Shown piece after piece: positions 20,813 to 30,221 of a stretch of 64,000 nt of DNA (its first letter is position 1; every line of letters begins with the position of its first letter). Made by a program: the position numbers and the translations under genes. Origin of the DNA: Agapetus fuscipes (taxonomy: Eukaryota; Arthropoda; Insecta; Trichoptera; Glossosomatidae); NCBI GenBank assembly GCA_951799405.1, contig OX637345.1, forward strand, positions 13,392,001 to 13,456,000, in the 5' to 3' direction. The notes under the pieces were generated by a model. The model saw only the letters and a program-made list of their open reading frames with translations. It was not told where the DNA came from and ran no database searches.

Positions 20813-21577
20813 ACCTGTAACTGTAACTGTAACTGTAACTCTGTCGCCATTCCGCTAGGGGTGGCCAGAGCTTCTGCAGAGTTGCCTCCATTTTTTCCTA
20901 TCCTGACATACCTCTTTCAATTCCTTCATATCCATCACCTTTTTCATGCATTTTCTTCTTTTACGCTCACTTTGTATATCCCATTCTTTCACAATCTCCT
21001 CAATCTGATCACTTCATACTTTTCTCGGTCGTCCCTTCCCTCTTTTTCCTTTCACACTTTCTTTGTATACATACTTTGTCAGTCTATATCATTCATTCTT
21101 ACCACATGCCCAAACCATCTCATCACATTCTTTTGTACTTTAACTTTCACATCCTCTTTCAAATTACATTCTTTTTTTACCCATTCATTCCTAACTCTAT
21201 CCCTCAAAGTTTTTCCTGTCATACTTCTCAAATGCTTCATTTCCACCGTACATACTTTACTCATTTCGCTATCATTCACTGTCCATGCTTCACTTCCATA
21301 CATCAAAGTCGGTAACAATATGCCATTGTGTACCGCCATTCTCAAATCCATCGTCAATCGCTTGTTCTTTGCTATTCTTCCTATTGCACCGACCAGTTGC
21401 TTTCCCTGGCACACCCTATTCTCAAGTTCTCTTGTCATCTTTCCATTCTTTTCAAACATACTTCCCAAGTATCTAAATTCATCCACAATTTCACCTATTT
21501 GGGCTATCTATTCTATCCCTTCCTCAGTCTTTCCCTTTTACGCTTTCCTCTTAACAATATTGTAAAAGTGGCTTATG
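20813..21577 (-). mobile_element. LINE-1fam 3'-end copy with CAGTTA tail
   Basis: The plus strand begins with (CTGTAA)n, the reversed 3' tail (20815-20845), then the C-terminal coding region on the minus strand. A 135-codon open piece (21079-21486) reads MDEFRYLGSMFEKNGKMTRE, MAVHNGILLPTLMYGSEAWT and VMRWFGHVVRMND, homologous to residues about 680-820 of the LINE at 38529. The Tigger-like element is inserted at its 5' side. Confidence 0.88.
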
Positions 21578-21579
21578 TA

Positions 21580-21604
21580 GGGTCAGAGTGGCAACAGTGG
21601 ATCA
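21580..21604 (+). repeat. Left terminal inverted repeat of Tigger-like element
   Basis: GGGTCAGAGTGGCAACAGTG followed by GATCA. It pairs with 24522-24546 with one mismatch and contains the ACAGTGGATC motif that recurs subterminally. Confidence 0.95.
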
Positions 21605-21765
21605 CTTTTTTTCAAATGCTCAGAATTATTTTTGTATAAATGTTATCAATTTGTAACTTTTACCAAATGATAAATAAGTTAAGTACCTGCAACTTGTTCT
21701 TAGAGATTAATCTTTTTTATCCAACAAATACGGAGAAATTTTGCCTTTAGTGAAAAATGGAAAAT

Positions 21766-21823
21766 GATCCACTGTGTACACTATGGTGTACACAGTGGAT
21801 CAGGTATAGGTACACAGTGGATC
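21766..21823. promoter_or_regulatory. Left subterminal iterons, probable transposase sites
   Basis: Three copies of the TACACAGTGGATC motif: inverted at 21766, direct near 21789 and 21811. Their repetition near both ends and in the terminal repeats suggests binding sites for the transposase DNA-binding domain. That role is inferred. Confidence 0.7.
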
Positions 21824-21935
21824 AAACAATGAAAAGCCAGATTATTGGTATTACAAAAAAATATATTAAGTAGACAAAATTATTTATTCTCTTACACATT
21901 AATTATAATTAAACAGAACAAATGAACACATTACA

Positions 21936-24047
21936 TTAGCGGATAATAATACGGGAAAAGTCCACATTGAAGTAGTAATAAGACTGTTGGCGCACAGTGC
22001 TTCCTCCCACACGGGGCGGAGGTAAGATTACTCCTATGTCATCTTCTTTAACATACGACAAGTCGGCTACATTTGGCATATTAAATTGAAATTTGGAGTT
22101 CATTCGCAAGAAGCTAACGTAATACTCTAATTTTTCATTGCGACCATGTAGAATTTTACCCACGTAAAAGATGGGTTTTTGTCTTGTTTGAAAGCGAACT
22201 AGAACATAGTCACCTTCATCCGGAAAACGAATTAAAGGTGTAGACATTAGTTTTGCCTCAGTTAGGATGTCAGCAACATCTTCTTCACCTGAAAAATCAG
22301 AACTATCGTCATGGACTGACATTGTTTCATTATCTTCCTCTGAGTCGCTCTGTAAAATTTTTTTTACAGCCTTTTTTACCTTTGAAGTTTTGGCGGCTTT
22401 GGGAATATTTATTTTCTTGGCAGTTGTTGCTTCTCTTTGGGCTTTGATGTTTTCCTTTTCTGGAGTATCAGTGGCAATCAAACTTCGACCTGGCTTTCTT
22501 TTCCTTGTATTTTCCCTTGGCTGTGCTTTGATAGGTGCCCTAAATTGACATGGCCCTATGAAATTTGACGAGGCATCTTTTGAGCATCCTGCTGTCGCTT
22601 GTGGTGATGCAGTTTGTTGATCGTTGGGACGGAGAGTTGGTGCTACATTTTCATCACAAATATTTATATTTTGACTGGCATCGTTTTCAAGGCCTTTGGA
22701 ATTTTCAATATCAGCTATTTCATTTTGGAGAGCTGATACACTCCTGTTCAATGTAAGGTGACTTATATCTTGAAGTGGTGTCTCGTTTTCAGTAATTAAA
22801 TTGGGGTCAGGCCGATTGGTGACTTCGCTTGGCAAAAAATCTTCCTCACTAAATATGTTTTTGTCGAACGGGAAAATACCAGATTTTTTGAAAGAGTTAA
22901 TTATATTTGAAGGAGTCATTGTTTTGACAAATGCATTGCCAATCAATTGTCCTAAATTATAGATGGTGACTGGTTTCCCAGGATTTCGTAGCATCCAAGA
23001 TTCCATTGCAGCGTTGAAATACTTTTTAAATGGCCCATATATACCGACATCCAAGGGTTGCAACTTCGCTGATGTATGTGGATGCAGTGTTAGAATGGTG
23101 ATACCATTATTCTTCGCCAAGTCTAATACTTCAATACACAGATGGGATTCATGGTTATCTAGTATAAGTAATGAAGGATTTTCTGGCGAGCTTGATGTAT
23201 GTTTAATGAAATGTCTCATGGTCTCAACAAAAAGTTTCCCATTCATCCATCCGGATGGTGTCGCTAGACCTAAAGATCCAGGAGGAGATCCAGAAATCAT
23301 GTGTGGTTTAAAATTTTTTCTGGGAAAGATCAAAACTGGAGGCAAAGCATGGCCAGAAGCACTAATTATGCAACAGGTCGTAACAAGTGTGCCCTTTTCC
23401 CCACTTGTAACTTTACAAACGTTCTTTCCTTTCACAGCAATTACTTTCTGTGGTGTTTGTACAGTGGTGGTGGCTGTTTCATCTAAATTATACACCCTTG
23501 TACCATCAGCAAATGTAAGGTGTCTTCGGTAGATGGATTCTAAATTTTCAAAAAAACTTTGTACCGTCTGTGGATTAAAAGATGTTGCTCTAGCTAAGCT
23601 GCATGCTTCTGGTTTGCGTAGCGACAGTTCTGGATGGCGTTTTCGGAAAGCCTTAAGCCAGTCGACACCTGCCAGTTCTGCAGTTGACCAAGAATGTGGC
23701 ATTTTAATACCGTTGATTTGGGCCATCTCATAAGCTAATTTTCGGCAGTCCTTTGTAGATAGGCCATAGAACATAAGGGCACATTTTTTTAAATAGTTTT
23801 TCAATGATTCTTCCTCCTCATCTGTGAAAATTTTGTTGACATTATAATTTGGGGTAAACCGAATATTCAGATCTGTTCCTGCTTTTGATTTTACAAAATA
23901 TCGCTGAAGCGTTGTAAATGGAATATTTTTTTCTTTGGCGACAGCCCTTATTTTTCTGCCTATTTTTATCTGTTCAATGGCTGCTTTCATATCTGCCTCC
24001 GGCGTCCTGCCAATGTTTCTAAGTGTTGTTGATTTATTTCTTGGCAT
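21936..24047 (-). CDS. Tigger/Jerky-like (pogo family) transposase, intact 703 aa
   Basis: The transposase would cut at the terminal repeats and reinsert the element at TA. Domains: N-terminal Psq-type helix-turn-helix (about 15-55, IRAVAKEKNIPFTTLQRYF), CENP-B-like DNA-binding region (about 70-150, WLKAFRKRHPELSLR), and DDE_1 catalytic core with D189 (YNLDETA), D297 (LLILDNHESH) and D333 (KLQPLDVG), giving DD35D. A basic and acidic linker (about 520-610) precedes a C-terminal segment starting DEGDYVLVRF with YVGKI and YYVSFL, which resembles a Tudor/chromo-like barrel; that is inference. The ATG at 24045-24047 begins MPRNKSTTLR, a usual start for this family. No stop or frameshift interrupts the frame, so the copy is young or still active. 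A domesticated gene is less likely, because complete terminal repeats and the TA duplication are present. Confidence 0.95.
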   Translation of the reverse strand: MPRNKSTTLRNIGRTPEADMKAAIEQIKIGRKIRAVAKEKNIPFTTLQRYFVKSKAGTDLNIRFTPNYNVNKIFTDEEEESLKNYLKKCALMFYGLSTKDCRKLAYEMAQINGIKMPHSWSTAELAGVDWLKAFRKRHPELSLRKPEACSLARATSFNPQTVQSFFENLESIYRRHLTFADGTRVYNLDETATTTVQTPQKVIAVKGKNVCKVTSGEKGTLVTTCCIISASGHALPPVLIFPRKNFKPHMISGSPPGSLGLATPSGWMNGKLFVETMRHFIKHTSSSPENPSLLILDNHESHLCIEVLDLAKNNGITILTLHPHTSAKLQPLDVGIYGPFKKYFNAAMESWMLRNPGKPVTIYNLGQLIGNAFVKTMTPSNIINSFKKSGIFPFDKNIFSEEDFLPSEVTNRPDPNLITENETPLQDISHLTLNRSVSALQNEIADIENSKGLENDASQNINICDENVAPTLRPNDQQTASPQATAGCSKDASSNFIGPCQFRAPIKAQPRENTRKRKPGRSLIATDTPEKENIKAQREATTAKKINIPKAAKTSKVKKAVKKILQSDSEEDNETMSVHDDSSDFSGEEDVADILTEAKLMSTPLIRFPDEGDYVLVRFQTRQKPIFYVGKILHGRNEKLEYYVSFLRMNSKFQFNMPNVADLSYVKEDDIGVILPPPRVGGSTVRQQSYYYFNVDFSRIIIR

Positions 24048-24123
24048 CCTGAAATAATAAAATTCCTTAATTACTCTTATTTTAATATTACATTAATTAG
24101 GGTAAACAATGGATCACATAGGG

Positions 24124-24176
24124 TACACAGTGGATCGTGATCCACTGTGTACCCTATGAGGTTGATCCACTGTGTA
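24124..24176. promoter_or_regulatory. Right subterminal iterons, probable transposase sites
   Basis: TACACAGTGGATC at 24124, then GATCCACTGTGTA at 24139 and 24164. The first two are opposed and form a near-perfect palindrome. They lie just upstream of the transposase start, so autoregulation is possible; inferred. Confidence 0.7.
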
Positions 24177-24504
24177 CCCTTTTGACATATTTGTTTAAAA
24201 ACATATTTTTATGTACTTTTACTTTTAATAAAATAATGAGGTTACGTAATAATGGAAGGAGAATAATTGCTAATGTGAATAATGAAATAAATTTTAAAAG
24301 AACTTCAATACTCAAAAAATAAGAAAGAAACATAACATACCTGGTTTATTTACTTTTGACTGTCAGAAACACATTTTTTTACTCAGCACAACCTAACTGC
24401 ACAGAAGTAGGACTCCAACTGGTTCAGACATGTTAAGACATGAGCACCAAGCTACTGTGAAAGAGATAGACATATATACCTACTCATCTTTAAGAAACTG
24501 CTCT

Positions 24505-24546
24505 GATCCACTGTACCCACATGATCCACTGTTGCCACTTTGACCC
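24505..24546 (-). repeat. Right terminal inverted repeat and adjacent iteron
   Basis: GATCCACTGTACC at 24505 followed by the terminal repeat proper at 24522-24546 (TGATCCACTGTTGCCACTTT and GACCC), flanked by TA. Confidence 0.93.
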
Positions 24547-24937
24547 TATATATTTTTTTACTTTTTTGTTTGGTCACCCTGGCCAGGAAATGTTCCAGAG
24601 GTATCTGCAATTATTCAATATACAGCCTTACGTGGGCAGCACCCTCATGCGGCCGATTATACACGTCTAGTACCCACACTCATTATCCGACACCGCAGGG
24701 CTAACGTGTTTGCAATAAGACCAGTCGAGGACGTATAACAAGGTCACAGACAGACAGAGGGTTAGGCCTTAAGACGACACTACAATATTTTTATCAGTAT
24801 TTTTTGAGTTCTTTTAAAAATTAAAACGTACGTTCGATTTCAATAAAAGTTTGAATTTTTTTTCTCGAATTAATTTGGATACTCGTTGTTCTATTGTTTG
24901 GTTAATTATTAAATTTGTATTTATACCTGCAAATTAA

Positions 24938-25130
24938 ATGTAAATCTAAGTTGCAAAGATATGTATCATTTGAGATTCATATTAAATGCATTCCCACAAG
25001 CAGACACGCAAAATTTCGCGCTCACACATGCCGCATGTGGACCTACAATATAAAAACCCAATCTCAAATGAACATAAGCCCTGCAACTCTTGCCGACCTT
25101 CCTTGAAACAGGGGTGACATTGGCAAAGAT
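24938..25130 (-). mobile_element. SINE-C copy, 5' incomplete
   Basis: AAATCTAAGTTGCAAAGATA at the left. Stops after CAGGGGTGACATTGGCAAAG, so about 60 bases of the family start are missing. Confidence 0.82.
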
Positions 25131-25192
25131 GACAATGCTGGCAGCTAATGCTTTCCTAATTTTTCATTTAGGTAATTGATTCAAAAGTTTCT

Positions 25193-25675
25193 TCACTAAT
25201 AGTTCGGTGTGAAGCTAGCCCCCTATGCTGTAAAAAGTTGGTTCATTTTTGCAAATGCCACCTCGTTTTCTGGGAGAGGCGGCAGGGGTTGAATGTTTAT
25301 GTTCATGTGAGGCTTGGTGTATTTTGAATGTACACATATAACAGCAGGTGTAAGAGCACACTTGTATATGCCTGCGAAGGGTGCAATACAAGCCGGTTCC
25401 CATCGGCTTCCCTTTTAAAATGATGCAACAAAGTAGTTAAAAAATATAGGGATAAAGTAAAAAAAATCATTTAAAACCAAAGAAACAATACGTATTTTTC
25501 CCCCATTGAAACCATGCAGTCAACTTTATTACCATTTTTGCCTCATTTTAAACGGGAAACCGATGGGAATCGGCTTGTATGGCACCCTTCGCCACTGGTG
25601 CCTACTTGTGGACATGCCATAAATATGAGCCTGAACTGTGAAGATATCTTTGCAACTTGGATTATAGGTTATAAG
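25193..25675 (+). mobile_element. SINE-C copy, split by MITE-2
   Basis: Forward copy from TGAAGCTAGCCCCCTATGCT to CTTGTATATGCCT. It is interrupted by 25374-25592 and resumes GCCTACTTGTGGACATGCC to CAACTTGGATTATAGG. Confidence 0.8.
25374..25592. mobile_element. MITE-2, first copy, 219 bp
   Basis: Long inverted ends: GCGAAGGGTGCAATACAAGC at the left mirrors GCTTGTATGGCACCCTTCGC at the right, and the pairing extends to about 55 bp. It sits in SINE-C; ATGCCT and GTGCCT at the two sides may be remnants of a target duplication. No coding frame. Second copy at 44478-44704. Confidence 0.85.
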
Positions 25676-25747
25676 TAGATATATTGTTTTGTTATAGATG
25701 TGCTCAAATGTTATTTATTATTTATACACCCTATTCCTACTGTAAAC

Positions 25748-25833
25748 AATGATTCAGATTACAAATGTCACACTCTTTTTCAGGAAAGATCGGCAAGAGT
25801 TGCAGGGCTCATGTTCATTTGAGATTTGGGTTG
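25748..25833 (+). mobile_element. SINE-C fragment
   Basis: AATGTCACACTCTTTTTCAG to ATGTTCATTTGAGATTTGGG; central part of the family only. Confidence 0.65.
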
Positions 25834-26167
25834 ACACAAGAAAATAATTGTGGATGAAATTCTGGAAATAGTGAGTTATCCAGAATCATAACAGAAGGAA
25901 AACTTGAGTGGAAAAGGTTATGACACTAGATGAACTGAAGGTACATAGTAAAGTATGGAAGCAATAATAAAAATATTTTGAACATTCCTTAGATCAAATT
26001 GTCAACCGGATATGAAAGAGAAAGGTAAATTAATGTATGAAAACTAAGTGTGAAAGAGGCTTAAGAAGATATGCAATAATGATTATGTATTGACACACAT
26101 AATATAAAGCCCTTTGCACATCGTTAAATTACTTGCCAACCGAAAATATACATTTTAGGATTTATAA

Positions 26168-26375
26168 TATATAATCTAAGTTGCTAAGATATACTGATAT
26201 TTAAGGTTTATATTTAATAGCCAACAAGTGTTAGTTTGCGCTTACACATGCTGCATGGGTACTAACAAAATAAACCGAACCTTACAATTACATAAGACTT
26301 GCAACTACTGACGCCTTTACCTGAAAGAATGGTGGCATTGGTAAAAGCCGACTTAGTTTGTACAGCATGGGGTCA
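26168..26375 (-). mobile_element. SINE-C copy, diverged
   Basis: ATAATATATAATCTAAGTTG at the left to TACAGCATGGGGTCAGCGAC at the right. The last 25 bases of the family start are lost. Confidence 0.75.
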
Positions 26376-26394
26376 GCGACAAACGAACCTTATA

Positions 26395-26490
26395 TTTTGT
26401 TTGGTTTATTTTGTAAGTACACGTCAAGCATGTGTAAGCACGACCTTACACGTGGCCGTATGTGGGCATGCTTGAAATATAGAAAGATCC
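26395..26490 (+). mobile_element. SINE-C fragment facing the previous copy
   Basis: TTTATTTTGTAAGTACACGT to GTGGGCATGCTTGAAATAT; 3' half only, opposite in orientation to 26168-26375. Confidence 0.6.
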
Positions 26491-26535
26491 TTAAACATCG
26501 TGACATTGTAAATTTTACAATAATAATAGTAGTCA

Positions 26536-26737
26536 GTGTTCCTTGACTAATAGATTGGTATGAGGCTGACACCCCGTGCTGCAAAAACTTGGTTCACCTT
26601 TGCCAATGTTTTGTCAATGCCGAGTTCCAAAGTTTACTTTGTCTGTACATATGCAGCATGTGTAAGCGCGAACTTACGTTGGCATGCATGAAATATTAGC
26701 CTTAAGTGTCAAATATGTCTTTGCAACTTAGATTATA
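26536..26737 (+). mobile_element. SINE-C copy, with internal deletion
   Basis: GTTCCTTGACTAATAGATTG start, loss of the CCTGTTTCAGGG block, then CATATGCAGCATGTGTAAGC to CAACTTAGATTATAG. Confidence 0.8.
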
Positions 26738-27192
26738 GATTTAATTAAATCGCTGACTGTAGGTATTGCTTGACCGTAAATTTTCCTTTCTTTTGCTGAA
26801 AAAAAAAAAAAAAATTAAAACCATTACTTTTTTTTGTGAAAAATATTGTTTTTGCCAATTTTCTTTAAACTAAAGTTTTTTCTTTATTTTGAACCCTGAT
26901 TGTAAACTGCAACGTAAAAGACTGAGAAAAAAGGGATGAGCAAATTCCGCGGTTGACGTAGTATTACCAGTGGTGCAAAAAAGCTGTCTCTGCATGCGGG
27001 CGACATAACGTCCCCTTAGTGCTTGTTTGTGGTATGTCCATCACAGGTTATTTTACATGAGCAATGTTTGTTCATGTGAAAGGGAAGGGAATACTGAAAA
27101 AAGTATGGCTTGGTTAGATTTATTTAGTTGGGAAAGCTCTACAGTGGAAAGAAAGCGATGTAAGAGAAAATAATCTACTAATGCTATCTAGT

Positions 27193-27373
27193 AGCATATG
27201 TGTGTATCTAAAGCTCTGCAAATTTGTAATGCAACAACAGTCACTATCACAGTTTATGGCGGTATTTCCATTTCTTTGTGACATGCAATAACCATGATTT
27301 CAAATTTATAATTTAGATTTACTCAAATTTTTCTTCAACTGACATTCCTTGTTCTTCCCCTGTAGTCTTCATA
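27193..27373. mobile_element. MITE-1, second copy, one end missing
   Basis: TGTGTATCTAAAGCTCTGCA through GTTTATGGCGGTATTTCC to TTCCCCTGTAGTCTTCA matches 6630-6808. The other inverted end is absent. Confidence 0.85.
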
Positions 27374-27470
27374 TCTAATGCAACCACCACATTAATAAAT
27401 GTTTAACATTATTTGTTTCACCATTATTATTTATTGATTTAAAAAAAAAATGATGTGTTGTGTATGTTCC

Positions 27471-28017
27471 TTGACTTATAGGTTGGTATGCGGCTGACCA
27501 CCTAATCTTATCTAATCTAATCTAAGCTGCAAAGATATAAATATCATTTAAGATTTAAATTAAATTCATTCCCACAAGCAGAAATGTATAATTTCGCGCT
27601 TACACATGCCGCATGTGGGCCAACAATATAAAAACCCAATCTCAAATGAACATAAGCCCTGCAACTCTTGCCGTCCTTCCCTGAAACAGGGGTGACATTG
27701 GCAAAGTGAACCAATTTTTTTTTTTTACAGTATGGGTGGTCAGTCGCATACCAACCTATAAGTCAAGGAACATATGTACATGACAACCACCACTTATGCT
27801 GTAAAAATGGTTCACTTTGCCAATGTCACCCCTGTTTCAGGGAAGGACGGCAAGAGTTGCATGGTGTATGTCCATTTGAGATTTGGTTTTTTATGTTGTA
27901 GGTTCACATGCGGCAAGTGCAAGCGCGAACTTGTACGTGTCTGCTTGTGAAAATGCATGTAATGTGAATCTCCGATGTAACATATCTTTGCAACTTAGAT
28001 TATATTAGATTAGACCA
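27471..28017 (+). mobile_element. SINE-C copy carrying an inverted SINE-C insertion
   Basis: Forward start TTCCTTGACTTATAGGTTGG to GCTGACCACC (27506), then an inverted full copy, then the forward copy resumes at GACAACCACCACTTATGCTG and runs to a TTAGATTATATTAGATTAG tail. TGACCACC and TGACAACCACC at the junctions look like a target duplication. Confidence 0.8.
27507..27772 (-). mobile_element. SINE-C copy inserted in SINE-C
   Basis: Reversed tail TCTTATCTAATCTAATCTAA at the left, CCAACCTATAAGTCAAGGAA at the right; complete. Together with the host copy it forms a long inverted repeat. Confidence 0.85.
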
Positions 28018-28357
28018 TTACAATAACACCAAAACAATATTTATAATCATAATATTTTACACATGCCTTTGCCTCTGAAATCAGGCAAACAAAATCTTTT
28101 TTCTCAGGTCGATCCTCTTTTGTTTTTACTATTCCACATTCAATTTTTCCCATTTTCTTTATTTTCCATACACACATATTTTTATCCTTTCGTTACACGG
28201 CACATACGCCAAACAAGCAAGCACTGGGCGGGACTATAAAAAAGCTCTCGTGCCTTGAAGCATCCTTGCAGAACCGGTACCTGCATAGCTCGCCGCCTGT
28301 AACGAAGGTTGTGTGTTAGTGGGGTGTTCCCTCCAAGGCCGTGGGCCGCTTCCTCGA

Positions 28358-28528
28358 GGTAACTGTAACTGTAACTCTGTCGCCATTCCGCCAGGGGTGG
28401 CACAGAGCCTCTGCAGAGCTGCCTCAATTACTTCCAATCCTTACATACCTCTCTCAATTCATTCATATCCATCCCCCTTTTCATGCATTTTCTTCTTTTA
28501 CGCTCACTTTGTATATCCCATTCTTTCA
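28358..28528 (-). mobile_element. LINE-1fam 3' end, first part
   Basis: The plus strand starts with the reversed tail AACTGTAACTGTAACTCTGT and continues GTCGCCATTCCGCCAGGGGT. It breaks at ATATCCCATTCTTTCAC and resumes at 28870. Confidence 0.85.
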
Positions 28529-28746
28529 CGCAACGCAACTAAGCTACACAAAGGGTTCCGCATGTGGCGAGTGGAACCCTTTTTATTTTTACAGGTAAGG
28601 GGGCGGCCTTACGTCAACCACTTCAGTTGAAGTGGGGGTTTCCCAGCTCCCGAGGGGGCTGGTACTCATTTCTTGAGAAGGCTGAATAAGCTTTGCCGGT
28701 ATTTTATTTGGGGTTTGAAATAAACACCGAAAAGCTATCGACCGAA
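28529..28746 (-). mobile_element. SINE-A copy with deleted centre, inside LINE-1fam
   Basis: CGCAACGCAACTAAGCTACA at the left, TTTGAAATAAACACCGAAA joined directly to AGCTATCGACCGAAC, so the box B region is missing. The CCCC arm of the hairpin is also lost. Confidence 0.8.
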
Positions 28747-28861
28747 CATGTAAGTTTCTATTTACACCTGAAGATGGGAGGTACTGCTTCTCTCGAAACT
28801 GGTCGTGTCCAAAAATAAACTCATGTGAATTAAAACAAAGCAATTTTTATTTTATTGAATA
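28747..28861 (+). mobile_element. Penelope-like 3' end with hammerhead
   Basis: AAGTTTCTATTTACACCTGA to TTTTTATTTTATTGAAT, nearly identical to the right end of the insertion at 30523-30992. It lies between SINE-A and the second part of the interrupted LINE. Confidence 0.8.
28759..28817 (+). ncRNA. Hammerhead ribozyme motif
   Basis: Stem I ACAC/GTGT plus an outer TATTT/AAATA helix, core CTGAAGA (28768-28774), stem II GGGAG/CTCTC with one G-T wobble, GAAA (28795-28798), short stem III closing a TG loop, predicted cut after GGTC. Sister copy at 30892. Confidence 0.72.
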
Positions 28862-28869
28862 ATATACTC

Positions 28870-29194
28870 GTATTACACAAATCTCTTCTATCTGATTGCT
28901 CCATACTTTTCTCGATCGTCGCTTACCTCTTTTTCTTTTCACAATTCCTGTAAATACATAATTTGTCAGTCTATCATTCATTCTTCCGACATGCCCAAAC
29001 CATCTCATCACATATTTTGTACATTAACTTTCACATTTTCTTTAAACTTACATTCCTTCTGTACCCATTCATTCCTAGCTCTATCCTTCAGAATTTTTCC
29101 TGTCATGCTTCTCAAATGCTCCATTTCCAACGTAGATACTTATCTCATTTTGCTATCATTCACTGTCCATGCTTCACTTCCATACATCAAAGTA
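28870..29194 (-). mobile_element. LINE-1fam 3' end, second part
   Basis: Continues the LINE from ATCTGATTGCTCCATACTTT to TCACTGTCCATGCTTCACTT. It ends where a 60-bp direct repeat begins. Confidence 0.85.
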
Positions 29195-29195
29195 C

Positions 29196-29415
29196 GTACT
29201 TACTGTAAAGCCGCCCGGCAGGTTGCTACGCGAGCTTAAAGCTCTCAAACTAAACTTCAATATGACCGGTGCCTAGTCTAGTGGTTAACACTTCTGACTT
29301 GTAAATGGAAGGTTGTGTGTTAGTGGATTGTGCCCACCAAGGCCGCATCCTCGAGGTACTTACTGTAAAGCCGCCCGACAGGTTGCTACGCGAGCTTAAA
29401 GCTCTCAAACTTAAC
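29196..29415. repeat. 60-bp direct repeats flanking a tRNA-like head
   Basis: GTACTTACTGTAAAGCCGCC starts at 29196 and again at 29356, 160 bases apart, each extending to AAAGCTCTCAAACT. Between them is a SINE-B-like head (GACCGGTGCCTAGTCTAGTG, 29264-29312) joined to GCCCACCAAGGCCGCATCCT. A relative of that last part is at 28300-28358. Confidence 0.75.
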
Positions 29416-29485
29416 TTTAATTGATTAAATTGAAATTAAATATCAAGTCGAGGTCACTATTTTTTTATTCAATGCTAAGCTCCTT

Positions 29486-29548
29486 TCTTTGACTTATGGG
29501 TTGGTATGAGGCTGACCACCCATATTGTAACAATGGGTTACTTTGTTA
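29486..29548 (+). mobile_element. SINE-C start fragment
   Basis: TTTGACTTATGGGTTGGTAT to GGGTTACTTTG; first 60 bases of the family. Confidence 0.65.
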
Positions 29549-29600
29549 GGTTCAAATTGAAATAACGGTCGTTTGACATATTAACAATTATAATAACTAC

Positions 29601-29687
29601 ACTCCTTGACTTATAGGTATGTGTGAGGCTGGCCACCCACACTTACTGCAAAAACATGGTTCACTTTACCAATGTCACCCCTGAAAA
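29601..29687 (+). mobile_element. SINE-C start fragment
   Basis: ACTCCTTGACTTATAGGTAT to CCAATGTCACCCCTG; first 85 bases only. Confidence 0.7.
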
Positions 29688-29918
29688 AAAAAGTATTCCC
29701 GATTGTGCGGATAACTGACAGCATTACCCAGAAAAGATGATTCATGGGAAGAAGAAGAAGAAGAGGACGATGAAGAGGAAGCTGTAGTCTTCTTTGTGCC
29801 GCACTGCTTACGTCATCAGCGTCAACTTCATAATAACAAGTCTGAAATGCAGAACGCATTCTGGGAAAACTAACACACACATGGGAGTGCATGCAACGCA
29901 GCCGTAAACAAAATATGT

Positions 29919-29939
29919 GTATGTGTGTGTGTGTGTGTG
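29919..29939. repeat. GT microsatellite
   Basis: GTATGTGTGTGTGTGTGTGT, simple dinucleotide repeat. Confidence 0.9.
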
Positions 29940-30051
29940 AGGATGAAGGGGGAGAGGAGTAGTGACTTATTTATAGGGTGACGCGTCTGGAGCAAATGAT
30001 TCCATGTCACAAAATATATAATTAAAATCTGTGATCTTATTAACAATACAT

Positions 30052-30216
30052 TCTATAAACTATAATCTAAGTTGCAAAGATATATATTACATTAAAGATT
30101 CATATCTATTAGATGCATTCATTCCCATAGCAGACTCGTATAAGATTCCGCTTGCACATGCTTGTGGATATATGTACAACATAAAATCCCAATCTCAGAT
30201 AAACATAAGCGTTGCA
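30052..30216 (-). mobile_element. SINE-C 3' part
   Basis: ATAAACTATAATCTAAGTTG to ATAAACATAAGCGTTGCAAC; stops at the centre of the family. Confidence 0.75.
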
Positions 30217-30221
30217 ACTAG

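Larger units (their letters stand above)
21580..24546 (-). mobile_element. Complete Tigger/pogo-like DNA transposon, 2,967 bp
   Basis: Bounded by 25-bp terminal inverted repeats with one mismatch, flanked by TA (21578-21579 and 24547-24548), the target duplication of the Tc1/mariner/pogo superfamily. It carries one intact transposase gene on the minus strand and repeated GATCCACTGTGTACC sites inside both ends. It is inserted next to LINE-1fam sequence. Confidence 0.95.

Noticed and set aside
20699..21565. 288-codon plus-strand frame rich in F, L, S and T
   Set aside because: Antisense of the LINE-1fam C-terminal region; the minus strand carries the recognisable protein.
22963..23532. 189-codon plus-strand frame inside the Tigger-like element
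   Set aside because: Antisense shadow of the transposase catalytic domain; no family similarity of its own.
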